Shown here piece after piece: positions 1 through 5,125 of a DNA stretch of 5,652 bases. Origin of the DNA: a bacterium HR12 (GTDB lineage: Bacteria; Actinomycetota; UBA4738; HRBIN12); NCBI GenBank assembly GCA_002898915.1, contig BEHO01000096.1:1-5652 (forward strand). The letters are read 5' to 3'. Numbering within the stretch: the first letter of the stretch is position 1; each line of letters opens with the position of its first letter. The position numbers and the translations under genes were made by a program. Under the pieces are notes generated by a model. It saw only the letters and a program-made list of their open reading frames with translations, was not told where the DNA came from and did not search any database.

Positions 1-478
1 AGATCGTGACCACCGTGCCGTTCGGCTCTTGGGTCGGGACGTCCCGCTCGACCCACCGCACGGGGATCTCCGCTCCGCCCGACCGCTCGATGTCCCTGCG
101 TTCCAGCTCCACCACGTTCCGCCTGCCCCGGCGGACGGTGCGCACCTGGAGCTTCTTGGCGATCCCGAAGGCCGCCGCCTTGCCGGTCCCGAACTTCCCG
201 CGCCCCCGCTTCCCCCGCTTCCGGTCTGGGTTCTCCGCATGCATCGTGAAGAAGTGCTGGAGCCCGGCGACGTCCATCCCCCGACCGTTGTCGGCCACCA
301 CGACCTCACCCGCGGCCCGATCGATCCGGACGATCACCTCGGGGTGGACCCCCCGGTCCACGTACTCGATGCTGTTGACCACGTACTCCCAGATGGCCGC
401 CTCTGGGCTCCGGAACAGCTGTGCGGTCTGGAGGAGGTCCCGGGCGACGTGGGTACGGACCTTGAGATCCTGGGTCAC
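1..478 (-). CDS. GHKL (Hsp90/MutL-like) ATPase, 3' end beyond the window
   Basis: This is the N-terminal 159 residues of an ATP-binding protein; the gene continues past position 1, so the C-terminal effector or transducer part is unseen. The Bergerat ATP fold is complete in what remains. The N box is EYVVN at residues 31-35 (E31, N35). Motif I is DNGRG at 63-67. The glycine-rich lid is GRGKFGTGKAA at 92-102, and NGT at 153-155 fits the last motif. Such ATPases (Hsp90, MutL, type II topoisomerases, histidine kinases, MORC) usually dimerise on ATP binding and work as clamps or switches. There is no transmembrane segment or histidine phosphorylation site here, so a sensor kinase is unlikely and a MutL/Hsp90/MORC-like cytoplasmic protein is favoured. 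The start is GTG, with AAGGAGG (483-489) four bases upstream. It overlaps the stop of the winged-helix gene as GTGA, so translation is probably coupled. Specific function unknown. Confidence 0.88.
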   Translation of the reverse strand, partial: MTQDLKVRTHVARDLLQTAQLFRSPEAAIWEYVVNSIEYVDRGVHPEVIVRIDRAAGEVVVADNGRGMDVAGLQHFFTMHAENPDRKRGKRGRGKFGTGKAAAFGIAKKLQVRTVRRGRRNVVELERRDIERSGGAEIPVRWVERDVPTQEPNGTVVTI

Positions 479-1110
479 GAGTCCTCCTTCTTCCGGCGCG
501 CGGGGCTCCTCGCTTTCGCCCACCCTGTGACCATCACGGCCATCTCACGGATGAACCCGCCGACCGACGGATCCTCCCCGAGGAGCTCGACCATCCGCTG
601 CACCTTGAGGTGCACGTCCCTGCGCGGGGTCTCGGAATCCACCCGGAAGACGGCCTCCGCCTGACGCGGCTCGACCGGCCGACCTGCCTCCCACAGCCGC
701 CAGGCAGCCAGCCTCCGGATCCGGCCCCGCTCCAGGGCGCGCTTCCTGGTCTCCGCGCGCCAATGGTCCCGCCGTCCAGGTCCGCCCGTGCCGGCCAGGC
801 GGCGCCGCATGGACGCCCCCTTCCTCTTTACCCACTGGACCCCCGCGGGCGTGAGCGACCAGCCCGACCGCACGGATCCTTCCACGAGGTGCCCGCAGCG
901 CTCCTTCGCCGCGTCGTGCAGGGCGATCCGCACGCCGTCGAGGTCGATCTGCTCCGGATATTTCCGCCATGAGAAAGCCTCAGGGGCGAGATCCCTGGCC
1001 CGGACCGCGATGTCCTCGGTGTCGACCCAGCGCTCCGCGCCGCCCAGGTCGGCAAGGGCGAGGACCACGACGTGCGGCTTGAGGACGGTGTCGGGGCTAC
1101 CCCTACGCAT
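475..1110 (-). CDS. winged-helix protein of unknown function, partner of the GHKL ATPase
   Basis: This is a 211-residue cytoplasmic protein with no signal peptide or membrane segment. Residues about 12-97 look like a winged helix: a first helix (VVVLALADL), a segment around FSWRKYPEQIDL at 46-57, and a closing strand pair around GWSLTPAGVQWV at 83-94, a form common in winged-helix proteins. A basic, helical middle follows (about 98-147, rich in Arg). A C-terminal part at 150-195 has no motif I recognise, and the tail is basic. I cannot name the family. There are three in-frame ATGs at 1131, 1128 and 1110. I chose 1110 because it has an upstream GAGGGG (1121-1126) and gives an 8-bp overlap with the preceding gene; the upper pair lacks a ribosome binding site and would overlap by 26-29 bp. 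Its end overlaps the ATPase start by 4 bp. The tight coupling suggests it is an adaptor or DNA-binding subunit of the same complex; that role is inferred. Confidence 0.8.
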   Translation of the reverse strand: MRRGSPDTVLKPHVVVLALADLGGAERWVDTEDIAVRARDLAPEAFSWRKYPEQIDLDGVRIALHDAAKERCGHLVEGSVRSGWSLTPAGVQWVKRKGASMRRRLAGTGGPGRRDHWRAETRKRALERGRIRRLAAWRLWEAGRPVEPRQAEAVFRVDSETPRRDVHLKVQRMVELLGEDPSVGGFIREMAVMVTGWAKARSPARRKKEDS

Positions 1111-2839
1111 CGCTCGCGGTCCCCTCATCATCGGATGACGCGAGGCTGAGCGCCACGGTCCCGGTAGCGAGATCGAAGTCGGCCAGCATCAGTGCGCCCA
1201 CCTCCGCGCCGAGCCTGCCGAGCGCGGGCCCGTACCCCCACGAGGCCCCGACCTCGTCGACGCGGACCGTTCCCTTCCGCGTACCGTCCGGGAGCACGAT
1301 GGCGAAGGTCCGGCCGGACAGGTAGGGCCGGACGGCGCCCGGGATGCCGATGACCACGTTCGTGGTCCGTGCCAGCCTGACCGAGACCCGCAGCACCCCG
1401 CTCGGGAGCCACCCCCAGCCCTCGATCCGCCGGCGGCGCGTTCGTCGCCGTCGTCGCAAGCGTTCCACCTCGATGGGATCTGGCTCGACCCCCCGCACCG
1501 CCCACAGCCCTCCCCCCAGCTCGCGGATGAACGGGCTGTAGCTCGTGTAAACGGAGAACGTGTTGACGTTGACGCCGCGGCCGACGACCTCGCGTTCGAA
1601 GTCCTCCCTGCGGAGGACGCGTCCGGGAGCATCCAGGAGAACCTTCACCATCGTGCGCTCGACCCCGACGATCCGCTGCTCGAAGTGCAGCGGCTGCGTC
1701 GAGCGCACGACGTCCCCCTCCACGCGGAACCGGTCGTGCCTCGCACGACAGAATGCGAGGAGCGCCTCCACCGAGGGGTACCAGCCCTCCTGGTCGTGAT
1801 GCCCGGCTGCGCCCCGCCAACGGAGGCGCCGCTCGAACCCTTCGCGGATCTCCGAAGCTGGGAGCGCACCCCCGGCCACGGCCAGCATGTCCTCGATCAA
1901 ACGGATCGCGGGCTCGCGGTCGTCCGTCTGGACGTAGTACCACCCCGCCTGCAGGGGCTCCGCTCTCGCCGCTTGGAGCGCAGGCTCGACGACCTCCGGG
2001 TCGCCCAGGATCTTGGCGACGATCGTCCTCGCGAGATCGATGTGGATGAAGCCGTAGGGCCGCGCGGCTCGCTTGAGGTCCCCACGCGCCCGCTTGAGAC
2101 CCTGGACGCGACTCGCCTCACCAGCGGTTACGACGACGTCCCCGAGCGCATCAAGCGAGACGACCTCGAAGCCAGGCTCGACGCCGAGGATCCCCGCGAG
2201 CCGAGCGAGGGCGACGGGGTGGATCGATCTCTCCGACAGTTCGTGCTCGAGGAGCGCCTCGCTGACCCTGTCGGCGGTCGTCGGGAGGTTCTCCTGGATG
2301 ATCGCCAGGGCCCGCTCGAGGACGGGAATGGTGACCCGACCGCGGATCCGCCCCTCGAACTTCATCTGTATCTGACGCATCCGTTCGCGGGTGACGCCCA
2401 CCAGGTCACCCGCCTCCTGGAGCGAGCAGGCCCGCCCATCGGGCCACCCCAGGCGCGCTGCGAGCGCCGCACGCCTCGCCGACGGCACCTCGGCCCAGGC
2501 CAGGAGCTGATCGAAGGCTCGCTCCAGCAAAGGCTCATCGATCACCACGGGCCACGGAAGGGACACCCTTGACCGGCGCTCGGCCACTGTCCGGGGAGCC
2601 TGTCCGGGCTGATCCACGGCACGGCTTACCTCGGCCAAGCATCCCGCCCCGAATCCCGGGATCCGGAGGAGATCCTCCAGGGTCCGCTGCACGAGCTCCC
2701 GGAGCGTGGTAATCCCCGCCCGCCGGAGACAGTTCCGTGCCCGCGTCGAAAGGGGGAGAACGTCGATGGGCAGGTCCGAGCTACCCCGGCCAAGCCGCCG
2801 GGCCACGGCCCGCGCGTCCGCGTCGAGGGGGAGGCCCAC
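1103..2839 (-). CDS. RNAP alpha-CTD-like / sigma-70 region 4-like DNA-binding protein
   Basis: This 578-residue protein is built from transcription-machinery modules. Residues 22-75 match the RNA polymerase alpha C-terminal domain: STRARNCLRRAGI followed by LVQRTLEDLLRIPGFG. By alignment from memory with E. coli alpha, R33, N36 and G64 correspond to the DNA-contacting R265, N268 and G296, while K298 and S299 are replaced by G66 and C67. Residues 139-160 match sigma-70 region 4.2 (SLQEAGDLVGVTRERMRQIQ), keeping the equivalents of R584, E585, R588 and Q589 that read the -35 element. There is no sigma region 2, so it cannot be a working sigma factor. Residues about 262-450 hold probable winged helices; the last (about 394-450) ends in ELGGGLWAVRG, as in HARE-type folds. 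An Arg cluster spans 460-471. Residues 474-567 form a beta-rich domain of unknown type. The start is GTG at 2839 with no clear ribosome binding site. It is the first gene of the tightly overlapping trio. Family members are usually annotated only as sigma-factor-like HTH proteins. Confidence 0.85.
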   Translation of the reverse strand: MGLPLDADARAVARRLGRGSSDLPIDVLPLSTRARNCLRRAGITTLRELVQRTLEDLLRIPGFGAGCLAEVSRAVDQPGQAPRTVAERRSRVSLPWPVVIDEPLLERAFDQLLAWAEVPSARRAALAARLGWPDGRACSLQEAGDLVGVTRERMRQIQMKFEGRIRGRVTIPVLERALAIIQENLPTTADRVSEALLEHELSERSIHPVALARLAGILGVEPGFEVVSLDALGDVVVTAGEASRVQGLKRARGDLKRAARPYGFIHIDLARTIVAKILGDPEVVEPALQAARAEPLQAGWYYVQTDDREPAIRLIEDMLAVAGGALPASEIREGFERRLRWRGAAGHHDQEGWYPSVEALLAFCRARHDRFRVEGDVVRSTQPLHFEQRIVGVERTMVKVLLDAPGRVLRREDFEREVVGRGVNVNTFSVYTSYSPFIRELGGGLWAVRGVEPDPIEVERLRRRRRTRRRRIEGWGWLPSGVLRVSVRLARTTNVVIGIPGAVRPYLSGRTFAIVLPDGTRKGTVRVDEVGASWGYGPALGRLGAEVGALMLADFDLATGTVALSLASSDDEGTASDA

Positions 2840-2995
2840 CGTTGCGCAGAAGGTTAGCGCGACCCGATGACACGTTTCCTACGCGCGGCCGTCTCCCCGG
2901 CCCCATCGCGAGCCTGTGCGGGCTGCGACGAACCGCTGTACGTGGAGCCACCGTTCGGAGCAGGCCGAGGTCCCGCACCTGGAGGAGCTCGACCC
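2840..2995. other. 156-bp gap between the DUF6884 gene and the three-gene module
   Basis: No convincing gene is present on either strand. The gap is long enough to carry its own promoter (see the separate weak candidate), so the three downstream genes could be transcribed independently of the DUF6884 gene. The plus strand encodes a CAGC stretch resembling half a zinc knuckle, but without a second half. I see no clear terminator with a T run after the DUF6884 stop. Confidence 0.5.
2851..2879 (-). promoter_or_regulatory. weak candidate promoter before the sigma/alpha-like gene
   Basis: Reading the minus strand, TAACCT (2851-2856) fits the TANNNT form of an actinobacterial -10 element and lies 11 bases before the GTG start. 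A poor -35 candidate, GGAAAC (2874-2879), is 17 bases further up. With no Shine-Dalgarno sequence before the GTG, transcription from here would give a nearly leaderless mRNA, which is common in Actinobacteria. A short inverted repeat, GGCCG/CGGCC (2887-2891 and 2898-2902), lies just upstream and has no T run. The assignment rests on a weak match only. Confidence 0.25.
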
Positions 2996-3430
2996 TCACA
3001 GGCAACCGCACCTCCTGTAGAAGGAGAGGCGCTTGCCGAGCCCGAGGCCCTGGAGAGGTGGTTCCACCCGACCCCCGCGCTCCTCGATCCCGCTGACCAA
3101 GCCGAAATCGAGGTACGCGCTCCCCGCGTGCGCCTCGAACGTGTGGGGAGAAAGATCGGACCCAAGCTCACGCTCGAGCTGACCCAGGACGCGCGCGGCC
3201 CAGGACCGCCGCTCCGTCCGCGACGCATCCGTGAGCGAGAGCTCGTACGGCTCGATCACCTGCTCCGGGCGCATGAGCCCGTACTTCGCGGAGAGGATGA
3301 ACCAACGGTCGCAGCTGCGCTCGACGAAGCACCTCGCGCCGCGGAAGAGCGCGGAGGGGTCGTAGAGGTCCCGGGCGGGAGCCGGATCCGCCCGCTTCGA
3401 CTTCGCGCACCCCACGAGCCCGATCCGCAT
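2996..3430 (-). CDS. DUF6884-like protein
   Basis: This 144-residue soluble protein resembles the DUF6884 family, which occurs in bacteria and phages and has no firmly known activity. Conserved-looking blocks in order are MRIGLVGCAKSK at 1-12 (a strand followed by a GCxKSK loop), LYDPSALFRG at 22-31, DRWFILSAKYGL at 41-52, IEPYELSL at 59-66, HAGSAYLDF at 101-109 and PLQGLGLGKRLSFY at 125-138. The pattern of beta strand, G/C/K loop and later Lys, Glu and His blocks suggests an alpha/beta enzyme or nucleotide-binding fold, but this is inferred. I start at ATG 3430 because GGGAGGGG lies close upstream and the conserved block begins at once; an in-frame start at 3490 would add 20 unrelated residues. 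Its length is typical for a stand-alone domain. It shares strand with the three-gene module downstream but is separated by 156 bp, so membership of that system is uncertain. Confidence 0.7.
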   Translation of the reverse strand: MRIGLVGCAKSKRADPAPARDLYDPSALFRGARCFVERSCDRWFILSAKYGLMRPEQVIEPYELSLTDASRTERRSWAARVLGQLERELGSDLSPHTFEAHAGSAYLDFGLVSGIEERGGRVEPPLQGLGLGKRLSFYRRCGCL

Positions 3431-3595
3431 CCGCCCCTCCCTCGGGACGCTCCTGTGGTTGCCCGCAGTGTGCACCGACGCAACCGGCACGTCCAGCCCG
3501 CCGTTGACCTGTGAGGGGATCTATCGCCTACGCAGCGACCGATCGCACCGCAGCGACGCGACCCCACCTGGAACCGCCCGGATGGAGCCCGGCGG
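3431..3595. other. 165-bp gap upstream of the DUF6884 gene
   Basis: No gene is supported here. Close to the downstream gene lies its ribosome binding site (GAGGGAGGGG, about 3434-3445). A 9-bp direct repeat, CGCAGCGAC, occurs at 3531-3539 and again at 3549-3557, 18 bp apart. It could be a two-site operator or chance in GC-rich DNA. A promoter for the DUF6884 gene probably lies in this gap, but I cannot point to a clear -35/-10 pair. No terminator with a T run is visible after the toxin gene. Confidence 0.4.
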
Positions 3596-3916
3596 TCACC
3601 AGCGGATCCCGAGCGCGAAGCGGATCGCGCGGTCCAGCTCCCGCATCTTCGAGGGCCCGAGGCGACCCGCGGGCTCGGGGTCGAGGAGCTCCTTGCGGAT
3701 GGTCTGGATGTTGTCGCAGCTCGCCACGGACCTCGCGGGGAGCCCCTCCTCGCGCCCGAGCGCGACCTCGCTCGCGATGCCGCGCGCCCTCCTCGTGACC
3801 GGAGCGACCGTGACCCGCGTCCGCACCGCGATCGCCCGCGTCCGGGTGAGGAGGACGACCGGCCTCCTGCCGGCGGGAGGAGGGAGGGACGCCCAGTAGA
3901 CCTCCCCCCGTTTCAC
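3596..3916 (-). CDS. PemK/MazF-family endoribonuclease toxin
   Basis: This 106-residue protein is a toxin of the MazF/PemK family, which cleaves mRNA or other RNA at short sequences and stops translation when its antitoxin is lost. The family pattern is clear. KRGEVYWASLPPPAGRRPVV begins at residue 2 (GEVYW and the loop with RRPVVLL). VTVAPVTRRARGI at 35-47 carries the Thr/Arg block. VALGREEGLPARSVASCDNI spans 51-70, with the conserved CDN before the dimer helix. LGPSKMRELDRAIRFALGI closes the protein. Length is normal and nothing is missing, so it looks active. The GTG start at 3916 overlaps the antitoxin stop as GTGA, so it is translationally coupled. The same frame stays open up to 4174, but those residues are Arg/Gly/Pro-rich shadow of the antitoxin gene and I exclude them. 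The target RNA cannot be told from sequence. Confidence 0.93.
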   Translation of the reverse strand: MKRGEVYWASLPPPAGRRPVVLLTRTRAIAVRTRVTVAPVTRRARGIASEVALGREEGLPARSVASCDNIQTIRKELLDPEPAGRLGPSKMRELDRAIRFALGIRW

Positions 3917-4158
3917 GGCTCGGGCCAGGCCTCCAGGGCCGCGCGCTCGAAGGCGGCGAACTCGGATGGATCCTCGGGGTGGCGGCGGTAGGACTCCACC
4001 ATCTCCCGCTCGGCCTCCGCCTCCGCGAACGCCTCGAGCAGCGCCCCGGCGGCCCTGCGGATCAGCTCGCTCCTGCTCACGCCGAGACGCGCCGCATGGC
4101 GGTCCAGCTCCTCCACGAGCTCGTCGTCGAGCTGCACGAGCACCTGCTTCCGGGCCAC
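3913..4158 (-). CDS. ribbon-helix-helix antitoxin of the PemK/MazF toxin
   Basis: This 81-residue protein has the ribbon-helix-helix form. A beta strand, KQVLVQLDDELVEELDRHAA, lies at residues 4-23, and the second helix GVSRSELIRRAAGALLEAF spans 26-44. Strand residues 4-9 would enter the DNA major groove as a dimer. The acidic C-terminal part (about 45-81: EAEAEREMVESYRRHPED, then FAAFERAALEAWPEP) would bind and block the toxin. The start is GTG at 4158. It lies directly before the domain as in related antitoxins, although no Shine-Dalgarno sequence precedes it. The frame is open to an ATG at 4284, but those extra 42 residues look like untranslated leader. It overlaps the toxin by 4 bp. The tandem palindromes just upstream suggest that the antitoxin, alone or with toxin, represses its own operon. 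Confidence 0.9.
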   Translation of the reverse strand: MARKQVLVQLDDELVEELDRHAARLGVSRSELIRRAAGALLEAFAEAEAEREMVESYRRHPEDPSEFAAFERAALEAWPEP

Positions 4159-4172
4159 ATACCCATAGTGGC
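4154..4172 (-). promoter_or_regulatory. short hairpin covering the antitoxin start codon
   Basis: On the minus strand, GCCAC (4168-4172) and GTGGC (4154-4158) can pair over a nine-base loop. The GTG start codon of the antitoxin forms part of one arm. The stem is only 5 bp, so it may have little effect on translation; if the transcript starts inside it, it cannot form at all. Confidence 0.25.
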
Positions 4173-4192
4173 ATATGTCAAGCCATATGGCG
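4169..4192. promoter_or_regulatory. tandem CATATG palindromes, probable antitoxin operator
   Basis: Two palindromes with the same core lie 12 bp apart, centre to centre. TGGCATATGTCA (4169-4180) matches in 10 of 12 positions. GCCATATGGC (4182-4191) is perfect. Both cores are CATATG, in an AT-rich pocket of otherwise very GC-rich DNA. They end about 10 bp before the antitoxin GTG. Pairs of short palindromes at about one helical turn are typical operators for ribbon-helix-helix antitoxins. The minus strand also has TTGACA (4176-4181) within the site, a perfect -35 hexamer, but no good -10 follows at 16-18 bp. Binding by the antitoxin is inferred. Confidence 0.65.
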
Positions 4193-4333
4193 ACCGGATC
4201 CCGGCCCTCCTGCTCCCCCGCACCGCAACCGTACCCCCTGGCAGCGACACGGCCCACGTGCCCCCCAGATCGCCGCGACTCCATCGGGTACCGCAGCCGA
4301 CGGATGGCCTCGCTCCCGGGAGCCGTGTCCTTC
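4193..4333. other. gap between cytochrome b and the toxin-antitoxin operon
   Basis: No gene is supported. Next to the cytochrome b stop is a perfect 12-bp palindrome, GCTCCCGGGAGC (4312-4323). It could fold as a short GC hairpin in the transcript, but no T run follows, so it is a poor intrinsic terminator. The antitoxin frame remains open through part of this gap (to ATG 4284), but the residues have no recognisable fold. Confidence 0.4.
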
Positions 4334-5125
4334 CTATCCGCGGGCCCGTGACCGTGGGCTGCCCGGTGGGGGTGAGCCGGCGTCCCGGTCCTCGGCGCGG
4401 GCGGCGCGCTCCGCCCACCTCGGCCAGAGGCGTTCGGCGAGCCCGCGCGGGACCCGCCCGCCGGCGTGCATCGCTCGCCACACGCCTCGGTAGGCGCGGA
4501 GGACGCCCGAGGCGACGAGCACGTGCCCGGCCACCGCCGCGAGGAGCGCCCAGGTCGCGGCGCGGTGGATCCGCAGGCTCCAGGCGAACACCGCCGGAAC
4601 GAAGGCTCTTGGGAAGGACATCAGGACCCCGGTGGCCGACAGCGCGAGGAGGGCGACGACCACCACCAGGTTGAAGACCCGCTGGCCGGGATCGAAGTGC
4701 CCCTCGTGGGGGGCGGGGGCGTTCCGGGAGGGGCGGAGGACGAAGGTGGGGTAGGCCGCGAACCAACTGAGCTCGCGCCGCCGGAACCGGGCCGACTCGG
4801 CGAGGAACCACCGGACGGCTCGCGGACGGGTCAGGGCGAGCAGCACCGCCGCGGCGATCAGCGCGGAGCCGAGGGCGCGGTGCGCCCGGGCCGAGGCCAC
4901 GTGGCCACCGAAGACCGACTCCAGCGGCCGGATCCCCTCCCCGAGGAGCGCGACGCCGGAGGCGAGGAGCGCCAGCGTGACGAGGTAGAGGGCGGCGTGG
5001 AGCCGGCGGGCGGCGGGTCCGTTGCGGAGGAGCCGCTCCCCCGGGCGAGCCCCGCGCTCGGGGCGCTCGGCGGGACCGTGGCCCTCATCCGCCGCCGTAT
5101 CCGCCCCCGTAGCCGCCGCCTCCAC
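4334..5125 (-). CDS. di-haem cytochrome b, formate dehydrogenase gamma/Ni-hydrogenase type
   Basis: This 263-residue membrane protein has four main hydrophobic segments, about 43-62, 82-99, 150-170 and 188-208. It fits the family of cytochrome b subunits that pass electrons between a periplasmic dehydrogenase or hydrogenase and the quinone pool. Candidate haem ligands are H43, H82, H187 and H201. The spacings of 39 and 14 residues equal those I recall for H18/H57 and H155/H169 of E. coli FdnI. HFDPGQRVFN at 143-152 corresponds to the G-K-[FY]-N-x-G-Q-K block that opens the third helix in that family. The N-terminal 35 residues and the tail after 225 are charged or Pro-rich extensions. The start is GTG at 5125, the only start in frame before the first helix. 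It overlaps the lipoprotein end by 41 bp and has only a weak AAGG before it. No catalytic subunit is in the window, so the electron donor is unknown. Confidence 0.8.
   Translation of the reverse strand: MEAAATGADTAADEGHGPAERPERGARPGERLLRNGPAARRLHAALYLVTLALLASGVALLGEGIRPLESVFGGHVASARAHRALGSALIAAAVLLALTRPRAVRWFLAESARFRRRELSWFAAYPTFVLRPSRNAPAPHEGHFDPGQRVFNLVVVVALLALSATGVLMSFPRAFVPAVFAWSLRIHRAATWALLAAVAGHVLVASGVLRAYRGVWRAMHAGGRVPRGLAERLWPRWAERAARAEDRDAGSPPPGSPRSRARG

Noticed and set aside
1685..2572. Plus-strand open frame of 295 codons
   Set aside because: It is entirely antisense to the sigma/alpha-like gene, which has clear domain matches. The frame is open because of high GC at third positions on the other strand.
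1103..2839. Reading the 578-aa protein as a true sigma factor or true RNAP alpha subunit
   Set aside because: It lacks sigma region 2 and the alpha N-terminal domain; only the DNA-reading modules are present.
2867..3514. Plus-strand open frame of 215 codons with a CAGC half zinc knuckle near its start
   Set aside because: Most of it lies antisense to the DUF6884 gene, the second half of a zinc site is missing, and the composition is Pro/Arg/Glu-rich as expected for a GC-rich shadow.
3917..4174. 86-residue N-terminal extension of the PemK/MazF toxin
   Set aside because: The added part is Arg/Gly/Pro-rich and overlaps the antitoxin gene fully. The family starts at KRGEVYW, and GTG 3916 gives the usual length and a 4-bp overlap.
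4159..4284. 42-residue N-terminal extension of the antitoxin, from ATG 4284
   Set aside because: The residues have no fold pattern, run across the probable operator, and related antitoxins begin right at the ribbon strand.
4312..4323. GCTCCCGGGAGC palindrome as an intrinsic terminator for cytochrome b
   Set aside because: There is no T run, and a perfect 12-bp palindrome leaves little room for a stable stem with a loop. Noted only as part of the gap.
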